Origin: an uncultured Oscillospiraceae bacterium
GTDB lineage: Bacteria > Bacillota > Clostridia > Oscillospirales > Oscillospiraceae
Assembly: GCA_934668605.1 (NCBI GenBank)
Contig: CAKUNY010000132.1
Coordinates: 1-5,777 of the forward strand
Length of the DNA stretch: 5,777 nt
Direction of reading: 5' to 3'
Positions 1 through 5,777 of the stretch are shown one piece after another. Numbering within the stretch: position 1 is the stretch's first letter; every line of letters begins with the position of its first letter. A program made the position numbers and the translations under genes. The notes beneath the pieces were generated by a model. That model was not told the origin of the DNA. It saw only the letters and a program-made list of their open reading frames with translations, and ran no database searches.

Positions 1-18
1 AGTATCATACCCCATTTT

Positions 19-1179
<1,161 letters not shown>

Positions 1180-1208
1180 TTACTTTGTTCTCCTTTCGTC
1201 GTCTGGGG

Positions 1209-1243
1209 AAAAGAAAATGCACTTTGCATACCTGCAAAGCGCA
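1209..1243 (-). terminator. Riboswitch-controlled intrinsic terminator in the metK leader
   Basis: Read leftward, TGCGCTTTGCA and TGCAAAGTGCA pair as an 11-bp stem (one G-U) around a GGTA loop at 1218-1243. TTTTCTTTT follows immediately at 1209-1217. This is a textbook Rho-independent terminator between the SAM aptamer and the metK ribosome binding site. Its 5' arm can instead pair with the 3' part of the aptamer, which makes it conditional. Confidence 0.92.
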
Positions 1244-1258
1244 CGAAATCTGGTTTTC

Positions 1259-1352
1259 CCTCATCTTTCGATTGCTTCGCCGGAATTGGCACCTTGCAGA
1301 AAGCAGGTTGCCGGACTTCATCGGGCCGTTCCCTCCGTCACTCTTGATAAGG
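1259..1352 (-). ncRNA. SAM-I (S-box) riboswitch aptamer
   Basis: The leftward leader of metK matches the S-box consensus. It opens with CTTATCAAGAG (1341-1351) and then GGAGGGAACGGCCCGATGAA (kink-turn and P2). Next come CCGGCAACC, a P3 hairpin closed by ACCT/AGGT, GGTGCCAATTCC (P4) and finally AGATGAGG. P1 forms between CCTTATC (1346-1352) and GATGAGG (1259-1265). Binding of SAM should stabilise P1 and leave the downstream terminator free to form, giving OFF control of metK. Recognition rests on primary motifs plus the fitting stems and the metK context, so it is very secure. Confidence 0.96.
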
Positions 1353-1371
1353 CTATTTGATTGTCGTACCT

Positions 1372-1399
1372 ATTATATGCGCTTTTTTCAAAATGTCAA
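1372..1399 (-). promoter_or_regulatory. Sigma-A-type promoter of metK
   Basis: Read leftward, a perfect TTGACA (1394-1399) and a perfect TATAAT (1372-1377) are separated by 16 bases. Initiation would be expected near 1365, about a dozen bases before the first base of riboswitch stem P1, which is the normal geometry for an S-box leader. Confidence 0.9.
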
Positions 1400-1556
1400 C
1401 CACATTGTGTCTGTTTTCCCGCAGTTTTGTCCATACTCTGAAAGATGAGACGCTTGTTGTACATTGTTCATACTTTGTCTGTAGACTTCTCCCGCCGTTT
1501 CGGGTAAGATGAGGAGTACTGATGAAACTGCGTCACGCAAAAAGGTAGGTTGACAT
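1400..1556 (+). other. Intergenic region upstream of the rhomboid-like gene
   Basis: This stretch lies between the metK promoter and the next gene. No ORF with a credible start is visible. A ribosome binding site, AGGTAGG (1543-1549), sits seven bases before the ATG at 1557. Upstream, TTGTAC/TTGTTC-like and CATACT-like hexamers occur around 1454-1474, but none gives a convincing -35/-10 pair, so I cannot place the rightward promoter precisely. Confidence 0.5.
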
Positions 1557-2438
1557 ATGAAAGAGCTCCGCAAAAAATTTGAACGCTTCTGTCTGAAAAA
1601 CCGCAATCGCGGCATTCCGAACCTGATGCTCGTCATCGCCATCGGCAATCTGATTGCCTACGCCCTGTCCGTCATCGACCCCAGCAAGGTCGTCTACCGC
1701 TTTCTCTGCTTCTCCTCAAGCAAAATTCTGCAAGGGCAGGTCTGGCGGCTGTTCACCTATGTGTTCACGTACCTGCTCGACGTTCAGGGCTATTATCTGC
1801 TCCTGGCCGTTGTCAGTCTCTTCTGCTATTACCAGTTCGGCAAGATGCTGGAAAATTACTGGGGTACCTGCCGCTTTAACCTCTATTATCTCACGGGCGT
1901 CCTTCTGACGGACCTCGCCGGTCTTCTTCTCGGCTACAGCGTCACCTCGACCGACCTGAACCTCAGCCTGTTTCTCGCCATCGCGACCCTCGCCCCCGAC
2001 ACGAGAGTCCTTCTCATGATGTTCATCCCCGTCAAGATGAAATACATGGCCTGGGTTTACCTCGGCTTCACGGCCCTGAACGTTATTCTCCTGCTTCCGG
2101 CGGGTCTTTTCTCGTTCTACTGGCTGATGCCCCTTGTTCCGCTCCTGAACTACTTCCTTTTCTTCGGCTCGGACATTCAGAACCTCTTCCCGGACTCCTG
2201 GCGCTACCGCCGTCCGAAGCAGCACAAAACCGCCTACCCCTCCGGCGCAAAGCCGAACGCCAACTGGGCCGCCGGCTATCAGTCCAAAACCGGCGAGCGC
2301 CCCTACCGCCACAAATGCACCGTCTGCGGCCGCACCGACACAGACTATCCGAACCTCGAGTTCCGCTACTGCTCCAAGTGCAACGGCTATTACTGCTATT
2401 GCATGGATCACATCAATAACCACGTGCACATCCAATAA
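1557..2438 (+). CDS. Rhomboid/derlin-like membrane protein with C-terminal zinc-finger domain
   Basis: A 293-residue polytopic membrane protein. After a basic N-terminus there are about six hydrophobic segments, near residues 22-40, 64-76, 78-96, 107-128, 137-158 and 163-204. The QVWRLFTYVF segment (61-70) resembles the WR motif in the L1 loop of rhomboids and derlins, and the ATLAPDTRVLLMMFIPVK stretch (143-160) resembles the family's later helices. The GxSG serine motif of active rhomboid proteases is not seen, so it is probably a non-proteolytic pseudoenzyme. After a polar linker (about 212-250) comes a compact Cys/His domain: C254, C257, C272, C275, C280, C282, H285, H289 and H291, enough ligands for two zinc ions. 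Start is supported by AGGTAGG seven bases upstream. Fold assignment is by motif and topology only; the physiological role is unknown. It is monocistronic here. Confidence 0.8.
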   Translation: MKELRKKFERFCLKNRNRGIPNLMLVIAIGNLIAYALSVIDPSKVVYRFLCFSSSKILQGQVWRLFTYVFTYLLDVQGYYLLLAVVSLFCYYQFGKMLENYWGTCRFNLYYLTGVLLTDLAGLLLGYSVTSTDLNLSLFLAIATLAPDTRVLLMMFIPVKMKYMAWVYLGFTALNVILLLPAGLFSFYWLMPLVPLLNYFLFFGSDIQNLFPDSWRYRRPKQHKTAYPSGAKPNANWAAGYQSKTGERPYRHKCTVCGRTDTDYPNLEFRYCSKCNGYYCYCMDHINNHVHIQ

Positions 2439-2452
2439 AACTCCAAAACACG

Positions 2453-2484
2453 CGTAGGGGGCGATGCCCACATCGCCCCCTACG
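2453..2484. repeat. Perfect 14-bp inverted repeat, likely a dispersed hairpin element
   Basis: CGTAGGGGGCGATG (2453-2466) and CATCGCCCCCTACG (2471-2484) are exact reverse complements around a CCCA loop. There is no T-tract after it on either strand, so it is not a standard terminator, although it lies only 15 bases after the stop of the rhomboid-like gene. GTAGGGGCG-type hairpins recur between genes in many gut Clostridia; membership of such a family is from recall and is not shown by this single copy. Confidence 0.7.
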
Positions 2485-2529
2485 AACCTCCCAGAAAGTT
2501 CGTACGCGCACGCTGGAAAAGCGCATACC

Positions 2530-2563
2530 AACCGCCCCGCAATCGCTCGATTGCGGGGCGGTT
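2530..2563. terminator. Bidirectional terminator between the convergent rhomboid-like and sugar kinase genes
   Basis: AACCGCCCCGCAATC (2530-2544) and GATTGCGGGGCGGTT (2549-2563) form a perfect 15-bp stem with a GCTC loop. It starts 11 bases beyond the stop of the leftward kinase gene and about 90 bases beyond the rightward gene. The stem ends in TT on each strand. T-rich tails are modest: TTTGCAGTTCCTTTT on the plus strand, and a GCTTTTCC stretch on the minus strand. Confidence 0.75.
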
Positions 2564-2574
2564 TGCAGTTCCTT

Positions 2575-3471
2575 TTAAATTGTATCCAGAAGCGGCGAGG
2601 AAAGCACCTCGTCAATGGCAGGAACCGAGTCTCCCGCGCCGGGTCTTGTGACGGCGATCGCGCTGGCGACCGTCGCCTGCCGGAGCGTGTCGCGCATGGA
2701 AAGCCCCTGCAAAATGCCGCGCACAAAGTAGCCGATGAACGTATCTCCCGCCGCCGTCGTGTCGACCGCGTCCACATGGCACGCGCCCAGGCGCACCGTC
2801 TCGTCCGCGCTTTTGTATAAGCACCCGCTTTTCCCCATCGTGAGCATGATGCCCATGCCGGGGTATTTCTGCATCAGCGTCCCGGCGATCTCGTCAAAGT
2901 CCGTCTTGCCGGAAAGACCCGCGCCCTCGATCTCATTGACGATCAGCCATGTGACCGTCTCGAGGGGATAGCCTAAAATCTCCTGCCCGTAGGGCGCGGC
3001 ATTGAAGGCAATGCGAAGGCCTCTTTCGTGCGCCTTTTTCATAATGTAGGGCATGTTGTTGATCTCGTTCTGCAAAACCAGCACATCGCCTGCGGCAAAG
3101 TGCGAGAGCACCTCGTCGGCATAGCTTTCCGTGATCTGCCGGTTCGTGCCGCCGTATAGGATGATGCAGTTCTGGCCGTTTTCATCGACCTGAATGATCG
3201 CGTGCCCGTTCGCGCCCTGCCCGAGCCGCATGAGGCTCGTGTCCACGCCTGCCGCGTTCATTTTATCGAGCAGGAACTGCCCCTCCTGTCCGTAAAGTCC
3301 CGCGTGATAGACCTCCGTGCCCGCTTTTGCAAGCGCGATGGACTGGTTGAGCCCCTTGCCGCCGCAGCCCGTGGTCAGCGTTTTGCACGGCGCCGTCTCG
3401 CCGGGTTTGATGAAATGCTCCATCTGATAGACGTAGTCAATATTCAAAGAACCGAAATTCAGAACCTTCAT
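2575..3471 (-). CDS. PfkB-family carbohydrate kinase, ribokinase-like
   Basis: A cytosolic sugar kinase of the ribokinase/PfkB fold, expected to transfer the ATP gamma-phosphate to a sugar or nucleoside. At 298 residues it has normal family length. The N-terminal FGSLNIDYVY strand carries the substrate-binding Asp (D12). PfkB signature 1 appears as GCGGKGLNQSIALAKAG (35-51). An NEIE motif (179-182) fits the Mg/phosphate NxxE site. Signature 2, DTTAAGDTF (237-245), contains the anion hole and catalytic base D243. The ATG at 3469-3471 follows AAGGAGG at 3479-3485. Overall pattern is closest to ribokinase (rbsK), but no ribose transporter, RbsD or regulator adjoins it, so the sugar cannot be fixed from context. 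It converges on the rhomboid-like gene and shares the terminator at 2530-2563. Confidence 0.93.
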   Translation of the reverse strand: MKVLNFGSLNIDYVYQMEHFIKPGETAPCKTLTTGCGGKGLNQSIALAKAGTEVYHAGLYGQEGQFLLDKMNAAGVDTSLMRLGQGANGHAIIQVDENGQNCIILYGGTNRQITESYADEVLSHFAAGDVLVLQNEINNMPYIMKKAHERGLRIAFNAAPYGQEILGYPLETVTWLIVNEIEGAGLSGKTDFDEIAGTLMQKYPGMGIMLTMGKSGCLYKSADETVRLGACHVDAVDTTAAGDTFIGYFVRGILQGLSMRDTLRQATVASAIAVTRPGAGDSVPAIDEVLSSPLLDTI

Positions 3472-3508
3472 AAATTAGCCTCCTTGCCAGATGTTCCTGT
3501 ATCCATAA

Positions 3509-3535
3509 CGTATACCACCCATCCGCACTTGTCAA
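3509..3535 (-). promoter_or_regulatory. Candidate promoter of the PfkB-family kinase gene
   Basis: Read leftward, TTGACA (3530-3535) is followed after 15 bases by TATACG (3509-3514), preceded by TGG, which makes it an extended -10. The spacer is short, and a -10 two bases further on is also possible. The position suits transcription into the kinase gene about 40 bases downstream. Confidence 0.6.
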
Positions 3536-3603
3536 GCGCTAATGACGCATCGCGCCAAATTCCGTTCGCCATCGCAGTCTTTTCCCCGAAGGTGAAGCCG
3601 CAC

Positions 3604-3632
3604 TTGACCGCGAGCGCAAAGCGCGGTATAAT
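3604..3632 (+). promoter_or_regulatory. Sigma-A-type promoter of the PH-domain gene
   Basis: TTGACC (3604-3609) and TATAAT (3627-3632) are 17 bases apart, followed by AGGAGG (3650-3655) and the ATG at 3663. The -10 lies inside the short palindrome GGTATAATACC (3625-3635), and the spacer contains GCGC-AAA-GCGC (3614-3624), so a repressor could bind here, though none is identified. Confidence 0.85.
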
Positions 3633-3662
3633 ACCAGGTATCAACGATCAGGAGGCTCGCCC

Positions 3663-4061
3663 ATGAAAACCGGGATTGATACCATCTGGGAAGACCGCAA
3701 GCGCATTTTGGGTATGCCCATCAGCTTCACGAAATACTATCTGTCTGAGGATCGTCTGTTCGTTCAGACAGGGCTTTTGAGCATGAAGATCGAAGAAACG
3801 CTTCTGTACCGCGTGACGGATATCTCTGCGCGCGTGGGTCTTTTCCAGCGCATCTTCGGCGTCGGCACGATCATCATCCATTCGTCCGATAAGAGTACGC
3901 CCCACATTGCCCTCGTAAACGTCAAAGAGCCGCTTGTCGTCAAGGAACTCATCCACAAGCACGTCGAGGCGATGAAGGTTTCGCGCAACATCCGCGTCAG
4001 CGAATTTCTCGACGACGGCCCCTCCGCGCCCGACCCGTGCGCCCACATGGAACACAAATAA
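3663..4061 (+). CDS. Small bacterial PH-domain (bPH_2-like) protein
   Basis: A 132-residue soluble protein. It has the pattern of the bacterial pleckstrin-homology domain found in YdbS/YdbT-type proteins: YYLSEDRLFVQTGLLS (25-40), LLYRVTDIS (47-55), the FQRIFGVGTIIIHSSD strand pair (61-76), and a closing helix about 88-106. The C-terminal tail from about 112 is polar and looks disordered. No membrane segment or signal peptide is seen, unlike the larger members that carry two PH domains plus helices. The molecular role of these proteins is largely unknown; lipid or protein binding at the membrane is an inference from the fold. The start has an ideal AGGAGG seven bases upstream and its own promoter. 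It is transcribed divergently from the kinase gene and seems monocistronic. Confidence 0.87.
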   Translation: MKTGIDTIWEDRKRILGMPISFTKYYLSEDRLFVQTGLLSMKIEETLLYRVTDISARVGLFQRIFGVGTIIIHSSDKSTPHIALVNVKEPLVVKELIHKHVEAMKVSRNIRVSEFLDDGPSAPDPCAHMEHK

Positions 4062-4069
4062 AATCGTCT

Positions 4070-4102
4070 GCCGCCCGCCGCAAACAGTTTGCGGCGGGCG
4101 GC
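4070..4102. terminator. Bidirectional terminator between the PH-domain gene and the small four-Cys gene
   Basis: GCCGCCCGCCGCAAA (4070-4084) and TTTGCGGCGGGCGGC (4088-4102) form a perfect 15-bp stem with a CAG loop. It begins nine bases after the PH-domain stop and lies 18 bases beyond the stop of the convergent small gene. On the plus strand T5 follows at 4110-4114; on the minus strand GATTTTATTTG follows. The T-tracts are slightly displaced, but the stem is very strong. Confidence 0.82.
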
Positions 4103-4120
4103 TTCGCGGTTTTTGGGGAA

Positions 4121-4297
4121 TTATGCATTTTGTTCCAGAAATTCTGCGATCTCCCGGCCGATGGGACACTCCGCCCTATACGGGCAGCCCGCATCAAAAT
4201 TGCAATCCGCTTCCCATGTGCCTTCATCGTCCTGCTCCAGAAAAACGAGCCGCGAACTGTCCAAAACCCGGCAGTAGCCGGAAAAATTTTTTTCCAT
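4121..4297 (-). CDS. Small four-cysteine protein, function unknown (58 aa)
   Basis: I do not recognise a named family. The 58-residue product begins MEKNFSGYCRVLD and ends EFLEQNA. It is acidic and soluble, with no hydrophobic segment. Cysteines at 9, 32, 38 and 44 give C-x22-C-x5-C-x5-C, the last three inside DCNFDAGCPYRAECP, which suggests a metal (zinc or iron-sulfur) site or a redox role. A short amphipathic helix may follow (47-57). Evidence that it is a real gene: AAGGAG (4305-4310) seven bases before the ATG, a TATAAT about 100 bases upstream, a terminator just beyond the stop, and coherent protein-like composition. It converges on the PH-domain gene. Function cannot be inferred from neighbours. 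Confidence 0.8.
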   Translation of the reverse strand: MEKNFSGYCRVLDSSRLVFLEQDDEGTWEADCNFDAGCPYRAECPIGREIAEFLEQNA

Positions 4298-4394
4298 GTT
4301 TTTTCTCCTTGATTCTTCTGTGAATTTCGGTTTTCTGTTTTATTTGACTGCGGTTTTCTTGGTTTCGTTTCTTTCGGTTTTTTATTCTCTTTTT

Positions 4395-4423
4395 ATTATA
4401 CCTCCTTTGGGAAAACTTGACTA
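4395..4423 (-). promoter_or_regulatory. Candidate promoter of the small four-Cys gene
   Basis: Read leftward, a perfect TATAAT (4395-4400) is preceded at 17 bases by TAGTCA (4418-4423), a four-of-six match to TTGACA. It would give an A-rich leader of about 90 bases before the ATG at 4297. A purine-rich AAAGGAGG directly upstream of the -10 is not followed by a start codon, so it is not a ribosome binding site. Confidence 0.6.
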
Positions 4424-4469
4424 GACGTACCTGAAAATTTGTGTTATATTGAACGCTGTTATGTCAAAA

Positions 4470-4499
4470 TTGATATTCGCATCTTGAATATAGTATATT
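4470..4499 (+). promoter_or_regulatory. Candidate promoter of the ATP synthase operon (upstream)
   Basis: TTGATA (4470-4475) and TATATT (4494-4499) each match five of six consensus bases with an 18-base spacer. Initiation here would leave a leader of roughly 145 bases before the first gene. Another possible start lies further upstream, an extended -10 TGTTATATT at 4442-4450 with no good -35. Confidence 0.55.
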
Positions 4500-4529
4500 G
4501 CATATTCCGCTTCTTTGTGCTAGTATAAT
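4498..4529 (+). promoter_or_regulatory. Candidate promoter of the ATP synthase operon (downstream)
   Basis: A perfect TATAAT lies at 4524-4529. The nearest -35-like hexamer, TTGCAT (4498-4503), is 20 bases away, which is longer than usual, so this site may need an activator or may be weaker than its -10 suggests. It overlaps the end of the upstream candidate. Confidence 0.5.
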
Positions 4530-4567
4530 CAAGAAGTGTTAATTTTTTGCAAATTTCTTGTGCGAAA

Positions 4568-4616
4568 TGTAAAGAACACATCTCATCTGCCCGCTCGGGC
4601 GCGAAATTTCTTTACA
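4568..4616 (+). promoter_or_regulatory. Inverted repeat in the ATP synthase operon leader
   Basis: TGTAAAGAA (4568-4576) and TTCTTTACA (4608-4616) are exact reverse complements, 31 bases apart. Between them GCCC-GCTC-GGGC forms a small nested hairpin around 4590. In the leader RNA these could stack into one long stem-loop ending about 20 bases before the first ribosome binding site. It has no T-tract. Whether it is functional is unknown. Confidence 0.4.
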
Positions 4617-4652
4617 GCTCGTGAATTTCCAGAAAACAGGTGATTGTCCCTC

Positions 4653-4925
4653 ATGCACCATGTCCAGTTCATGCAGAAGTTCTGCCGGGGAATCGCGCTG
4701 GTCGGCCAGCTCGGCTTCTCGCTCATCACGCCGCCGGTGGTTCTGCTGTGGCTTGCGCACTGGCTGCAAACAAAATACGGCCTCGGCGTCTGGGTGACTA
4801 TCCTCGCGCTGATCCTGGGGCTTCTGACCTCGGCCAGCACCGCCCTGCAACTTTATCGAAAGCTGACTGCAAAAAAGAAAGATAATTCGCCCAAGCCCCC
4901 GCGCGGGTACGGCGATCATATTTGA
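4653..4925 (+). CDS. AtpZ/AtpI-family small membrane protein, first gene of the ATP synthase operon
   Basis: A 90-residue protein with two hydrophobic hairpin segments (about 13-38 and 46-68) and a short basic, proline-rich tail, LYRKLTAKKKDNSPKPPRG. This size, topology and position immediately before an AtpI-like gene and atpB fit the AtpZ (ATPase gene 1) group, accessory membrane proteins linked to F-type ATP synthase assembly or divalent-cation supply. Assignment rests mostly on topology and context. A TTG at 4644 in the same frame would add three residues, but it abuts AGGTGA (4638-4643). The ATG at 4653 has that site at a proper eight- to nine-base distance and is preferred. The next gene begins 20 bases after the stop. 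Confidence 0.78.
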   Translation: MHHVQFMQKFCRGIALVGQLGFSLITPPVVLLWLAHWLQTKYGLGVWVTILALILGLLTSASTALQLYRKLTAKKKDNSPKPPRGYGDHI

Positions 4926-4945
4926 AAGCCCAAGGGGGAATGCGA

Positions 4946-5392
4946 ATGAAAGTCCAGAAGGCCGTCTTGAAAGAGACGGGTCATATCGCCATCGGTGTTC
5001 TGATCGCGGACGTCATCATGTGCGTCGTCTTCGCGCTGCTGAAAAAATTCGACTACACGGTCGTGCTCGGCGCGCTGCTCGGGACGGTCATTGCCGTGGC
5101 GAACTTCTTTTTCCTCGGCTTGACGCTGCAAAAGGCCGTCGGCATGAAGGAATTTGCCTCCAAATACGTCCGCCAGTCCTACAGCCTGCGCATGTTCTTC
5201 TGCTTCGCGGGCGTAGCGGTCAGTGTTTTTGCTCCGTGCTTCCACCCCATCGCGGCGATCATCCCGCTGCTCATGCCGCAGCTCGTCATTTACGCGATGC
5301 GCGCGCTCGGGCTCTACAAGCCGGACAAACCCAAGGAGAACCCCGCCGAAGCGGCCAAAATAGATTCTGATTTGGAAGGAGACCGTTCGTAA
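4946..5392 (+). CDS. atpI: AtpI-like ATP synthase subunit I
   Basis: A 148-residue membrane protein with four predicted hydrophobic segments (about 13-32, 37-61, 82-98 and 100-121). The second contains LGALLGTVIAVANFFFLGLTLQKA, typical of the ATP synthase I family, whose members help assemble the c-ring or supply magnesium to it. The C-terminus (about 125-148) is charged and cytosolic in character. Possible starts are the TTG at 4922, the ATG at 4940 and the ATG at 4946; AGGGGG (4933-4938) lies seven bases from 4946 but only one base from 4940, so 4946 is chosen. Its TAA stop directly abuts the atpB start codon, which suggests translational coupling. Homologues diverge strongly, so the name is partly by context. 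Confidence 0.85.
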   Translation: MKVQKAVLKETGHIAIGVLIADVIMCVVFALLKKFDYTVVLGALLGTVIAVANFFFLGLTLQKAVGMKEFASKYVRQSYSLRMFFCFAGVAVSVFAPCFHPIAAIIPLLMPQLVIYAMRALGLYKPDKPKENPAEAAKIDSDLEGDRS

Positions 5393-5777
5393 ATGAATGT
5401 CAATATTCAGGGCGCGCCAATTTATTTCGAGATCCCCATTCTGGGCGGCATCCCCATCACGGCAACGCTGGTTGTCAGCTGGGGCGTGATGCTGGTGCTG
5501 ACGCTGGTCTGCATCTGGCTGACGCACGATCTGAAGGTCCGCAACATCTCCAAGCGGCAGGCCATTGCGGAAAAGATCGTCCTCACCGCCGAAAACTTCG
5601 TCCGCAATAACATGGGAGAAGCGTGGATGCGCTACACGCCGTTTGTCAGCACCATCTTCGCCATGTCCATCTTCTCGAGCCTGTCGTCTCTCGTCGGCCT
5701 CTGGCCGCCCACGGCAGACGTCTCGACGACTCTTGCCTGGGGCATTGTCGTGTTCGTCATCATTACATATACGAAGC
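5393..5777 (+). CDS. atpB: F-type ATP synthase subunit a, N-terminal part (runs off the window)
   Basis: The first 128 codons of the proton-channel subunit a of the F0 sector; the gene continues past the right edge. It opens MNVNIQGAPIYFEIPILGG, followed by a first membrane helix (about 20-44), an amphipathic KIVLTAENFVRNNMG segment (61-75), and the diagnostic YTPFVSTIFAM and GLWPPTADVSTTLAW stretches (81-91 and 102-116). This last region matches the conserved PTAD element of bacterial subunit a. The conserved arginine of the proton path lies further downstream, outside the window. The ATG starts immediately after the atpI stop; AAGGAG (5376-5381) lies 11 bases upstream, inside atpI. The c, b, delta, alpha, gamma, beta and epsilon genes would be expected to follow. 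Confidence 0.95.
   Translation, partial: MNVNIQGAPIYFEIPILGGIPITATLVVSWGVMLVLTLVCIWLTHDLKVRNISKRQAIAEKIVLTAENFVRNNMGEAWMRYTPFVSTIFAMSIFSSLSSLVGLWPPTADVSTTLAWGIVVFVIITYTK

Larger units (their letters stand above)
4298..4652. other. AT-rich intergenic region between the small four-Cys gene and the ATP synthase operon
   Basis: A 355-base divergent control region, clearly more AT-rich than the flanking genes and without a credible ORF. The left part (4298-4394) is the pyrimidine-rich complement of an A/G-rich leader for the leftward small gene, with three CGGTTTT copies. The right part (4417-4616) holds several candidate rightward promoters and a long-range inverted repeat ahead of the ATP synthase genes. 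Individual elements are listed separately. Confidence 0.75.

Noticed and set aside
1516..1540. CTGATGAAAC at about 1519, resembling the hammerhead ribozyme core
   Set aside because: The CTGATGA and GAAA boxes are not separated by a stem, and no flanking helices with a cleavage site are found.
1716..2777. 353-codon open frame on the minus strand opposite the rhomboid-like gene
   Set aside because: It crosses the terminator hairpin and the end of the kinase gene and has a low-complexity Glu/Val/Gly/Arg composition, as expected of an antisense shadow.
4401..4408. AAAGGAGG on the minus strand as a ribosome binding site
   Set aside because: No start codon follows at a usable distance; it immediately precedes a TATAAT and is better read as promoter spacer.
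4644..4652. TTG at 4644 as the start of the AtpZ-like protein
   Set aside because: The AGGTGA site lies directly against it; the ATG at 4653 has correct spacing to the same site.
4922..4945. TTG at 4922 or ATG at 4940 as the start of the AtpI-like protein
   Set aside because: Only the ATG at 4946 is at a normal distance from AGGGGG at 4933-4938; the TTG start would overlap the previous gene and lacks a site.
4916..5527. 203-codon open frame on the minus strand opposite atpI/atpB
   Set aside because: It is highly charged, His/Arg/Asp/Glu-rich antisense of hydrophobic membrane proteins, with no start signal.

Overview
The window looks like chromosome from a moderately GC-rich Clostridia/Firmicutes bacterium, most likely a gut Oscillospiraceae-type organism. 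This is inference from several things: AGGAGG-type ribosome binding sites, housekeeping sigma-A promoters (TTGACA/TATAAT), a SAM-I (S-box) riboswitch in front of metK, F-type ATP synthase genes in the order AtpZ-like, AtpI-like, atpB, and a GTAGGGGGCG hairpin of a kind I associate with such genomes. No phage, transposase, CRISPR, tRNA or rRNA is visible.

Layout. (1) metK (S-adenosylmethionine synthetase) runs leftward over 19-1179. Its leader, 1209-1399, holds a near-consensus promoter, a SAM-I aptamer, an alternative antiterminator pairing and an intrinsic terminator, so metK should be shut down by its own product. (2) A rightward gene at 1557-2438 encodes a rhomboid/derlin-fold membrane protein without visible protease residues, carrying a C-terminal Cys/His zinc-binding domain. 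(3) The gap at 2439-2574 holds a perfect 14-bp inverted repeat and a strong terminator hairpin shared with the convergent gene. (4) A leftward PfkB/ribokinase-family sugar kinase lies at 2575-3471. (5) Divergent promoters separate it from a rightward bacterial-PH-domain protein at 3663-4061. (6) A GC-rich hairpin at 4070-4102 ends that gene and also the convergent 58-aa, four-cysteine protein at 4121-4297. (7) The AT-rich gap 4298-4652 carries a promoter for the small gene and several candidate promoters for the ATP synthase operon. (8) That operon begins with an AtpZ-like protein (4653-4925), an AtpI-like protein (4946-5392) and the start of atpB (from 5393), which runs off the window.

Most of the window is ordinary housekeeping sequence. 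The items most worth a second look are the zinc-finger rhomboid pseudoprotease, the small four-cysteine protein, the dispersed-repeat-like hairpin, and the complete SAM-I switch. Nothing here amounts to a clearly new multi-gene system.
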